Assembly (NCBI RefSeq): GCF_963678635.1
Contig: NC_087066.1
Location: forward strand, 20,741,996 to 20,805,995
Direction: 5' to 3'
DNA: 64,000 bases
Source of the DNA: Symsagittifera roscoffensis
Taxonomy: Eukaryota > Xenacoelomorpha > Acoela > Convolutidae
In this document: one piece after another, positions 12,801-24,800 of the stretch
How positions within the stretch are numbered: position 1 is the stretch's first letter
How the letters are laid out: every line of letters begins with the position of its first letter
The notes under the pieces: model-generated
What the model saw: the letters and a program-made list of their open reading frames with translations, nothing else
What the model was told of the DNA's origin: nothing
The model's database searches: none
Program-made: the position numbers and the translations under genes

Positions 12801-15800
12801 GGGGCGTTCGAAAAAACACAAAGTCTACACCGACTTCAAAGCCCCTCTCATTCCTAGCCAAGTGAAAGGGCAGAAAGTCCTTAAACATATTCAGGACCGA
12901 GTCGCTGGGGAAATCAAGAACTTAGGTAAGGATGGGCATATTGAAAAACTTGATAAGTGCACAAAGGATCACTTCATTGCACCTATCGTGTTGACAACCA
13001 AGAAAGATAGCTCGATCAAATTAGCTCTTAACGCCAAGCCTATGAACGACCAGATCTTAAAAACCAAGTACCAGATACCCAATATGCATGAGCTCATTGA
13101 CTCTGTGGCGCAGATCATTACCAAAGACGTTCCTGGTAAAGTATGGTTCACGTCCTTGGACCTAAAATACGCTTTCAGTCAGTTGCCACTACTGTCATTA
13201 ACCAGCAATCCTTTTAACTTCAGCATCTTGTGTGGAGAAGCAACAGGAACTTACCTATTCAAGACTGGAATCTTTGGCTTCACCGACATGCCAACGGAGT
13301 TCCAGAAGGCAATAGAGTGCACCTTTCAGGGCTAAGATGGCGTCATTTGCTACTTAGGCGATATTATGCTGGTCACAAAAGGGAATGTGGAGGACCACAA
13401 CATTCTGGTAGAAGTGGTGATGAAGATACTCGATGCTGAGGGCTGGGCACTCAAATTTAGAAGGTGGGAGTTTTCGGTAAACCAGTTAATTTAACTGAGT
13501 TACGAGATTAACGAGAACGGTTACTCCCCCAAAACTTTCGAAAATTGAGTTCATACAATCCCTCAAACCTCCGAAAACGCTTAAAACAATTACGATCGTT
13601 CATGGGCACATTGAAACACCTGCAGAGATTTATTCCGGACTGGCATAGGCTCACGGTGCTTTCGCCAATCGTTGAAAGCCTGTAATAAACAATCTTTCAC
13701 GTGGGGGAGGAACAGGATGTTCCATTCCAAAACATTATATATCTTATAGCCAAAATCCCCAGCCTCTTTCATTACAATTCATCTAAGAGATCTACAATCA
13801 AATGCGACGCTAGCCATAGTGGCCTGCATCGAGCGGGAGATTGAACCCAATATCTGGGCACCGATCGCTTCCGCTTCAAGTTTTCTTAACAATGCTGAGG
13901 AGAAATACAGGACCAACGAAATGGAACTATTGGCGACAGTTCGATCATGCGAACACTTTCGAACATACCTACTAGGCAATTGATTTCATATATTAACTGA
14001 TCATAAAGCTATAATTTCCGCGCTCAACGAGCACTATAACAACAATTCGTATCATTCCCCATTACCCAGGTGGGCTGATACGATATTACCCTTCGATTTT
14101 GAGGTAGTGCACGTTCCTGGTGTCACCTTAGGCATAGTTGATTATATGTCATGTTACCCCACATTTATCGCCCTGTTACCCTCCGTATGACGATTTGTTC
14201 GTAGTTAAGTTATTTGGATTGATCCTCATCCAATCATTGAACAGCACAAAAGCCATGGTTCAAGTATAGTCAAAACGTGGACCTCTTTAATGATTTGATA
14301 AGCCAATCGAAACGGATGCTTTCTCTTAGTACTCGACTTCAAGCTGGAGTCGTTTTTCTTAACAAGCGCGAAATAACGTTCCCGGCTAAGCATCGTCATC
14401 CTTCGCTAGGAGGCCTCATGTTTAGCACCAAGTCTCTTGGCCAATCACATTCGATCATTTCAACCCGCACACTCATTTCGACCGCTAGAGGGTGTGAGTG
14501 AGTACTATGTTGCCCTCGACCAATCACGTGGCGCAATGCAAATTAAGCAATCTTATTCCTCGCTGACAGAGGGCGTCAAGTTATGCGCAGAAAATATCAA
14601 CAAATCACACTTCAGTATGCAAATTAAAAATCGTCAATACCGACCAACGCTCCGAAATCATTGTCTCCGACCTGAAATCGCACAAAACAGTCACCTCTCG
14701 AACCTGTATCTCGAACCAGTATGAAAAATACTGATCCAAACAACATTAACATGAATGATATGAATACTACTATTGTCTCAATCAACTCAAATACTATTCT
14801 ATACTCGACTGCTGAACAAACTGACATACTATCGTTCGTGGAAACTTTCCTCGTCAACTCTCCGAATTTCTCTCGACCATGTCCTCGCACTCCTCTACGA
14901 TCTCGCCAACTAGGCAGGGTGTCCAGGATTGATCAGCTTAGAAAACACAACCGAATCAGAGAACGCGCCGCAAAAACAAGATTTGTCGCAGCCCGAACAA
15001 ACACACGAAAGGCGGGACACGCCCAACTGCTTGAGGCTCTGAGGATATATCGCTTGTCCAAGCCGGCAGAAGGGCAGGCTATTGCAAAGCTGGGAGTTCT
15101 TGACATTAACGGCGGAAAACCCCTCCTGTCCAAGACGCGGAAAGACATTGTGGGCTTCCCAGGACTATTTGACGCAGACCACCAAACCGAACTCACGGAA
15201 GATGACAGATTTCTTGGACCCATGAAACGAGCCATCATCAATAGAAACGTCACATCATTCAACAAATTAGGATCGTATATGGCTCAATTTTGGACCAAGG
15301 CGGCTGTGGTGAACAATTGTGTTATCATTGATAACAAACTCGCAATTCCGGAACACCTGAGGAAGGCCATCCTCGCCAGATTACATCGGTCTCATCTTGG
15401 GCAGGAGGCAATCGTCCGCCTCCGAATACATTTGGTGGCCATTCATTCCGCGAAAGCACTTCGTTTGGTAAGAACCTTAACCCACTGAAGCGTTTAAAAC
15501 GGCGAACTCACTTCCTAACTTGTCTGGGCCTAACTAAGAACTTCAACTAGACTTTGCCCTGACCAATCTGGCCGGGCGAAAAAGAAAAAAAATCTACCTC
15601 ATAGTCGCTATTGATCGTTTTTCTAAATCTCCATCAGTCCTTATCACAAAAACAACGGGGGCGAAAAAAGTCGTTAAATTCTTAGAATCCTATATTCGCA
15701 TACACGGCATCCCTCAGTCGATCAGAACGGACCACGGATCAGGATTTAATAACGATGTAGTTAAGCAATATTGTTCTAGCAGAGGCATTGAACATATTCT

Positions 15801-18800
15801 CACTCCAGTAAAGATCACCGAGGCAGTGGCTAAGTTGAACGCTCAATACAAACGATTAAACGTAAATTAGGGACGGAAAAACTTCAAGCAATTCAATAAC
15901 TTGAAATCGACGATCCAGCAAATCGACGAAGATATCCGCAAAATTAATCTTTCTGTGCTTTAAAAGTCGCCGTTTGAATTACATTTTGGTAGGAAACCAA
16001 ACGCGGAATGGTCTCAAGCGTTTAACAGTCTTATAAAAAATGATACTTCAGCTCAAGGACTCGAACGCAACCTCCTTACCCCGGACCAAACCGCCAGCCA
16101 GGACTACAGACGGGACCGAGCCAAGTTGGTACCAAGAGGTGGTGAGAGCCCTATCATTGCCCCTCGCTTCAAGCCTCTGTTCGCACTGAGTCGAAATGTG
16201 CCGGACAGCGAACCATACAAAGCTTTAGCAGACCTCGCTGGGGCAGCCAACGTTTGGACGCAGCACAAAAGAAACCTCCCGGCCGAGAGTGGTTAACCAG
16301 TGTTCAAGGAGCGGGCTAGCCATCAATCAGACCTCGCTAATACCCTAAAAACTGGCTTAACCAGGAACATTGATTTTACGATCATGTGATCGACCCGTCA
16401 CCTCCAGCGCTCTCACATAGTCAGAGATCTAATGTCGCCCAGAACACGCCTCGCTCGACCAAAACAAGTAAATTGGAAAAACTAGTTTGAGAGTCTTTCG
16501 GAAAATCATTGATAGACAATCGGGCAAAGTTCAAGATTACTCGAATCACTGTTCATACTTACATCACTGGTAAAGGAAATGTCTATCGGAAAAAGCACGC
16601 ATGCCTTGAGCCTAACTTTCATTATTACATTCAGCTAGTCAGAATACTCTAGGCACTCGCCTCCCGGCCACTACATCCGCAACTGCAACGAAGAGGATCG
16701 CTCCACACCCTCAACCAGCCTTATTGGAACCACGACCAACTAACGCACCCATGTCAGATCCGGTAATTGTCGGCTTAACGGCGGAGTCATCCAGCGAGGG
16801 ATCTTCAGGCACAAACAACCCGCAAATTGAGTGGCCACAAATGTCCTCGGGGTCTCCTCCACCAAAGTTCCTCAAATCTTGCCTGCCTCAGTCGCCATCG
16901 TCCCTCACTTCTCCCGCAATTACAACTACCACGGCCACTACCGACGTCAGCCACCGCATAGGACAGTCCACTCAGGAGGTTATCAATTAGCCTTTAGCAA
17001 TTAAGGAATCACCTGCTCCACAGGACGACGCGGATCCACAGGCCACTCGTGCGTCCTCTCGCAGCAAGAAACCGACGCGTTTTTTCGGCTACCCCTCCGA
17101 CATTCTGTTTAACTTATCGCTGAAGACCAAACAAATCAGAGAGGCGAAACTCTACCAACCACACCGTCACCCCGCAAACGGACAGAACTCATTGAACAAC
17201 GGCCGCTCACTATGCCTCAAGAAATGGCACCATCTTCTGGTAAAGAGAAAACTTTCCATAAAGATTTTAAAAAATTTCAAACTGTTCTAAAACTTATCAA
17301 AACTCTATTGGGAGCTGATTCTATTCATTTTCTGTGATAGGGGTGCTACTAAGTTTGTGCTTTTGTGCTCCCTTATCCAAATCATCTACTTTCTGCATAT
17401 TTTCTAATTCAACAAAAAAAACCAGCCTGGCGGAACACTTCCAATTAAAATTTAGCCTACGTTTGTTACTAAAGTTTTTCCTCGCGCGGGGAAAATCGTG
17501 AGGTGACCTTCGGTACCTCGTACTTACTTACTGTTCCTCACACCTTTTTGTAGTATTGCGCAAGCGGTTATCTTCAAGGTCACTTAGGACCGACTTAGAA
17601 ACATAGTGTTGAACACGGTCACTCTTGATTTTTTATGCTTAGAGATAGGTGTTAAAATGCATGGTCTTACTTTTCTGCTGTAAAAGTGTTTCCTTTAATG
17701 TGAAGTTGATACTGTGTATTGGATTCAACTAACTAAATTTCCAACTAATCATTATTCAACTAATTTACAATATCCTTTTAAAACTCTCTAGTTTTTGAGT
17801 GAAAATTCTTCGGGTAATGTCATGTCCATTACGGGTTTATCACACGACTTTCCACCACTTCTTAACTGCTATTTCACCTTGGTGAGATGTTTTGCTCAAT
17901 AAGTTCAAAGACAGCTAAAACTTTGTTAGTTAAGTTCCATTCCTCAAATTAATCACTTCGTAAATGCTTCGGAAGCTCAGCGCTCAATCGCAATCGGTGC
18001 AAAATAATATGTAAGAGTTTTGGAAATTGCTATTAGTTTAACGCCAAAAAATTGAATCGTTACCTATACTACACGACTCAAATAATGCTTTGCATTTTCT
18101 TGAAAAAACCTCGCAAGCATCAAAATCAGGTCAAATATCTTGATCTATTTATATCTGTTAACCTCGTGTGGCAACACCATGTCTCTGCTAAGATTGGAAA
18201 AGCACGCCAAATACGCCGGAATCGGTTAAATATTGGCACGAAAAAACTTGACATAATGATTCGTTCCATAAACTGATTTTGAAGTGACTGCTACTAGCAA
18301 GAAAACTTTAAGAATCAGTGATTATCTTAAGAGCTTATCTTAAGATGGGTGTTGAAGCACGTGGAATCTTCATTGGGAAAACGTGGGTTAAGTCTGTCAA
18401 GGTAAGATTTAAGAAGTGTGGAATAGTCCGAGCGGAACGTAAATGCACGCGGCTGAAACGTCCTTCCTACTGCGTGAGAGTTCGGTTGGAGTTTTGCCGA
18501 GCCTTTTGGGAAAGGAGAAACTTTCATTGGAATTGGAAACCGCACGTGTGTTAAATTCTGGGTTTTAGCTCCCTTGTCGATATATTCTTTAGGGTAGACC
18601 AAGTCAGTCAAAAGTCCCGCGGCTTTTGAATGACGGTTCATTTTGTCTGGATGGTGTCGTTAGTATCAAGTATTGTTCTTCCTGCACGGGTGTATAATTG
18701 GCAACTGGCATAGTTTTGGAACAAAACAGGCTCAAGAGGTGTTTACCAGAAGGATATGGTATTCAGTATCTGTGTTAAATTTTGGTCATTTTGCATCCAG

Positions 18801-21800
18801 TTACAGAGCAGAGGGCCGCGTTTAGTTCACTTTGTAGTTGTTGGATGAAGGTAGTGCTTGCTGCATGATAACACGCTGCGACAGCGTATTCTAGGACAGA
18901 TCTTGTCCTATCTTTTTGCGTAATTAGAAGCGTCTCGTTACTTTGGCTCCAGTTGAGCCTTTCGGTATCTTTAGTCTTGCAGTGAAGGAAGTATTTCAGG
19001 AATGGGTCTCAGTTGAGTCCTGCGATTTGGAGTCAGGTGAGAAAAGTGACACTGAGCATTTTTATGTGGAGAGATCTAAGTTAGGACTGTCGACGACTGT
19101 AGATAAAATCTTAAGTAAGTGGAAAGAGGAAGAGAGTTTTGATTTTGATGCCTTGAGTTTAGACATTAAAGTTGTCAGCGTAAGATATAATGGATTTATT
19201 TTCGGGGAGGGGGAAGGGACTTGCAGCCAAAGTAATTGAAGTGTTGTTGGAGATAACCGAGCCTTGGAAGACTCCACTGCGGACTGTTTTCGCTTTGAAG
19301 ACTCTGAAAGTACTCTGGCCTGTCTACCGCTCATGCAGTTGCTTAGCCAGCGGGCGAGAGGATCGGCCAGTAAAAAGAACAATTGTGTTTTGTCTTTTTT
19401 GATTGAAATCATGCAAAATTGAGTGGTCTAGGGAAGTTAAGACAATGCTGGCGTGGCTTGGGTTTTAGGTATCCGATGAGAGGGGCGAGGAGTGCTTCAA
19501 AAAAATTGATAAGGGGGCCGAGTAAGGAAATAGGGTGATAGAACTTGGACAGAGCAGGGTCTCATAAGGGTTTGACGATGGTGGCTGTTGTCCAAATGGA
19601 TGGGATTAACTAAGCGCGTAAGCTAAGTTTTCTGACTTGAGTAATTCTAGGAAACTTTCACTGAGATGTTTCAAATGAATTTTTGTAAACCCATCAGGAC
19701 AAAAAGCTCGAGATGTAATTCTCCAGTTCTTCAATAAAAAAACTGAGGCGCATGTGTTAAGGAGAGACGTTTAGCATTTCTCTTATTCTTACAATTCTGC
19801 TAGGAAAATTTGCGCATAGTGCGCAAGTTAGTTGGAGAAAAAAGCGTTGGCAATTAAGGATGATGTTGCAAGAGACTTGGAATAGACGAAAATGTTATGG
19901 TTTGAGTCTTTAGGTCGTGAACCGTTGAAGTTTTCGTGAATATTGGCTTCTCTCGTTATAGGAGTTTCGTTGATTTCATGAAAGTTTTTCAATACTCCGC
20001 CGTAATTTTGGGTAAAGTCGTGAGAGTAATAAGTAAACTGCAACAACCAAAAATGGTCAGTATTCTAGGCGGGGGAGTTTCTCGACTGTTGAATCCCGAC
20101 AACTCATTTTCTCATTGTCCTGATTTAGTTTCTATACATTAGTTTTAATGGATGAATAATTACTCCACAAGAACCTACCTGTTCGGGTGTGCCTGAAACT
20201 GTGAGGTTGCTGATGACCCAGGCGGCTTCCTTTTGTGTGCTGAATTCTGACTCTGTCAGTAGCACAATGATCGGCTCAATCAGACCTCCGTCGATTACCT
20301 GTTGCACTTGCTGCTTGTTTCCCGCAGTAACATTAGAGATAAACCAGGCCGCTTCCTAAACATCACAGTCAGGTGTCAGAATGCGAGATTAAAACGAGAG
20401 AAAGGATTTACAGGAAAGATTTGTAATAAATGGTTTTAAAACATTTTTCTCTTGACAAAAAATGTTCTTCGCGGGCAATAAAAAATTCTCGGATGTAAAA
20501 AATAAACTCATTTGATGATAGTTCAATTTACTTTTTTGATTTTCTCTTTGTTGTGTTTGAGAAGGGCGGGAAAGTGGGAGAGTGCGTCACAATTCAGCAC
20601 CATTTGCGTCTGTTCGTCAGTGCCCGTCACGATGTTGCCCACTGCCCTGAGAGCAGCCGTCTGAACCTTCACCTCCTGGTGACTCAGCAGTGCCACAATG
20701 AATGGAACCACTCCCGAGTTGATCACAAACTATATCAGAAATTTCATTTGAAATTTCACTATTTAATAGCTCGAGAGACTCTTTTAGAGCGAGAGAGAGT
20801 AAAATTTATTTAGCCAACAAAAAGCACGAAAACAAACGATAAAAAGGCAAAAATTAGTAATTCAAAATCTAATTTATCGACATTTCTACGATTTAATTTT
20901 TCATTTTCACAACAGCGCAAAATAGTTCATTTGATCACAGAGAGCGAAAAACTACCAAACATTTAAAATGCGTAGACGTCTTCCAAACAGTAAACATAGC
21001 CAAAAGAACGTTGAAGGAGTGTCATTGAACTTAAGAAACCAAAATAAAAAACAAAAAAAAACGAATGGACAGCGTAAATAGTCTTTCTTTTGGCAAATGA
21101 ATTTGAATTGAACTTGAAAAGAAATCACAAGTCAAACCGCAGAAACTCATTTGAGCGAGCGTGATCAAATTTAAATATTTGATCTGGAAAAAAAACTCAA
21201 CGAGTGTCTCCAATTCGTTAATTGACACTTGAAACGGCTGTCTAAATTTTGTGACGTCAACAATAATGGCCAACATACTTGTATTTGCTCATTGCCGCCG
21301 TCTGTCAAATAACATAGTGCCCAGACTGTGTCTACGAGCACACTTGTGTCTGTGTGATTGATGAGCAGGTAGAGCGCTGGAAGCAGTTGCAAAATTGTCT
21401 CGATGCTCGGAGGGGGTTCCTTGTGTCTGCAAAGATTAACCAGAACCCAAGTGACATTTCTTAGAAACGCAATTGGTATGTCGTCATTAATGAACTTCAG
21501 TAGAGGCTGCACAACACCCTGTTCAATACAAAAGTCTCTCAATTCAGGTCCGTCTCCGATAATATTTCCCAGGGCCCACACTGCTTGTTCCTGGACATTT
21601 TGGTGTACGGATCCCAGTAGTTTCAGAAACAATGGGACGGCACCATTGAAGACTACAGCTTTTGTTTGATCCGACGTTCCAGAAGCGATGTTAGTTAGAG
21701 CCCATGCGGCTTCAAATTGAAGAGGTGGGCTGAAACGCCAAAAGACGATTAAACATACAAGATAACTATTTTTTAGTGATCAGTTTGCAAATGATGAATT

Positions 21801-24800
21801 TTACAATAAACAGAGCAAACTGCTTTTTCCATACCGTTGGGCTCAAAATTCCAGCGCCTTTTTTCGACGCTAAAACTTAAATCGTTCCGACGTCACAATG
21901 ACGCAAAAATTAACATGAACCTGTCAAATTTCTGAATACTGCCAGACAGTGTCGAACAAAGTATCTTCAACCCACTTACAAAAGCCTGAACCGGCTGAGT
22001 AACACCTCAATAATAGATACAAAAAAGAACCCGGCTGAACTTAGCTGGAGAACTAAGAGAGAAGCGCGACGCAATAATCAAATATAGTTAGAAAAAAACT
22101 TTGCCCGCAGCAAGAATACTATTTTATGCATAACGGGCTGCAAGTCACTTAAAAGGAGTATTTTTATTGATAATTCAACACACTGGCGAAGCAGAGCTTC
22201 GCAACACTTGCATGCACAAAAAAAGATCAATTCTGAGCACAGAGACGAAGCTGAACTTCGCTCCACTTCCGATACGAAAGAAGAAAACCGCTCAGTCGAA
22301 AATTTCAAAAAAGAATTCTGAAAACGTCAAAAAAACTAGATATAACAGAATCAATCAGGCTAGTTTGGACAATAGAATGTGAAACTAGCATCGATCAAAA
22401 CAACTTAAGACTTTAAGACTAAAAAACTTAAGACTGAAAAATAAGTAAGTAACCTTTGTCCTCAACACACACACAAAACTTTTTTGTGCGTCATATGAAA
22501 CAAAAAAGGCAACTAAGCCGATATAATATAGGCCGCAACCAATTAAGCCCAAAACGAAAAATTAAAAAAAAAACAGAAAACTCAAAGTAGTTATTAAGTC
22601 CCCCTCATCCTCAAAACACGCACATACGCACTTAAAAACTTTTTTCGCTCGTCGAAAGACGCAATATGGGACCATTAAACCGATTTAATATAAGCAGAAA
22701 GCTATCAATTGGAAAAAAGGAAAAGATAAAAAACAAAACCAGAAAATTGTTGTCATGAAAATCTATAATTTCTATTACAATTTTTAGCATTTTGCGCAAT
22801 CTGGAGGGGCGCATAGAGTCTTTTAAAAAAAGTAAACACACGAAGTCAAGATAATTAAACTTACAGAAAGCAGAAAAAACTCAAAACAGCAAAAGCAACT
22901 AAAATGTATCTTGCGTACAAAAAAATCTAAGATGTGGCAACTAAGCCGACAAAACATTAGCAGACAAATAATAGGCCGATAATTTTTTTGAAACGGAATA
23001 TTCAACGTTTGAAAAATAATACAGGTCCTGCCCTATTCTAACCCAGGACCTTTGCCGTCCCAGGCGTATTCATTACCTCCAGACCAAATTCGCCAGATAC
23101 GCACAGAACTTTGAATTTATGATGAACTGAACCTAAATATACCACTTCTAATTTTGACCATTCGGGAAAAAGTCTAGTACCCGATTGCAATACCCTTGCT
23201 TATCGCAAGAGTAAAAATATAAAGTCAGATAAATAGAAAAATCATTCATTTTTAGCCAACAGACAGTTGCGAGAGAGTCATTGGACGCAAGTAAACAGAA
23301 AAAATTGATTTGTATTTTTTTTTGAAAATTTCCTAAAATAGATTTGATTTTTGAAAAAACTGCAACTTTCGAACTTCAAAGTACACAATATATAAACCTG
23401 AAGCTCTTTGAATTTCAAGAAAAAATTATGAACAACTATTTTTGTTAAAACGATCCCAACTTGAGAAAACTGGATCAAAATGTTTAACCTTCAATCCATA
23501 GGCAAAACTGTGAAAAATAAACTCCTCGAAACTAGAGATCGATCATGTTTTGCGTGAGCTTTAAACTTCTGTATTTCGATAGTGGAGTTTGCCTCCCTTT
23601 CAATATGAAAACCGAACTGAACTTTAAAATAAATCAAAAGTCAAGCATCTAAAAAGTAATTTTACGATACTTATCATGTATAACAGTCACAAAAAAATGA
23701 CTATAAAAAATGAGGCAAATTTTAACTGTTTTTCACAAATTTTCAAATCTCTGCACACACTATTATCTATACAGAACTTGACATTTTCAAAATATACACA
23801 AAAAGCGGCTAAAAGGGCAAACATAGCTTTAAAAAAGTCAAAAGAGAAGCAAAGTTGGAACTAAAAAGTTCTGCTATATGCCGGAATCGAACCTCCAGCC
23901 CTAAAAATCACAAATCACACGTCGTAGAATCGCACGTAAAATCTTAATCACAGGTCCTAGAGTCTGCGTTATGGTCGCATAACAGTAATTACACACTAGG
24001 GGCCAAGCTAAAGGCCGAAGTTCCTGTTTAAAAATACTTTAAAAAATGTATTGATGCATGTTGCACAAAATCAGCAAAAAAAATTGAACGAAAGTCCAAA
24101 GATGATTTACCGAATTCAAAGCTGACTCCAATCAACATAAGTACGAATAACACGCTTTTGACTGGGAGATATCCGATTGAGTATGTTCTTTTTTTAGAAT
24201 TCGCTATGTTGTTTTTGTGAACTGAACCAATTCCAAAAATGGGTCAAACGGTCTATTACTTCTTATGTCCATAGAAAAATTCTTCACAAAATAGAAAAAA
24301 ATATTAATGCGAGCGATACCCTTATATTACTTGTTTTTTTTTCGATTGGATCCTTTATCTCCGATTTGGCTAACGAACAAAATATTCCAAACAAACAAAT
24401 TTCGCTAGGTCCAAATTGCTTTTCTACAAACACTGGGGTGTAGCCGCTATAAAAACAAATTTCCTCGCGCACGTTCTTTCGATTGAACAGTCAACCTTTG
24501 TTTTGGAAGAGTAGTTTTTGACAATGTTCTCCGAAAAACTGTGTATATTTCAAAAAAAGACTTTTACTAAATCCAACTAATTATCTACAAAAAAGGGCAT
24601 ATCAGCTTATGCCATGAGGACCTACTTCTTTCTGTTTTTTCCGATTGAATCTTTAGTCTCAGATTTGGCAGAGTAATTTTCAAAAATGAGCAAAATTTCA
24701 AAAATTGTACCTTTTTAAGGTGATAACTTTTTGCATTAAACAATTAGAACTACACCAATTGTGCAAAAAAGATTTTAAACAACATAATAATTCCGATTAA

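Larger units (their letters stand above)
11123..17655 (+). mobile_element. Ty3/Gypsy-type LTR retrotransposon, inactive
   Basis: Near-identical direct repeats of about 153 bases bound a gag-protease-RT-RNase H-integrase series, all on the plus strand and all interrupted by stops. About a dozen differences between the LTRs show it is not a very recent insertion. The order protease, RT, RNase H, integrase defines the Gypsy superfamily. It sits inside a LINE remnant in intron 8 of importin-alpha, antisense to the host gene. I could not identify a target-site duplication. Confidence 0.9.

Noticed and set aside
23868-23965. Possible tRNA gene on the minus strand
   Set aside because: GGTTCGATTCCGG looks like a B box, but the T stem (GGAGG/CCGGC) does not pair properly and no matching acceptor stem or A box is found. 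At most a tRNA-derived relic.
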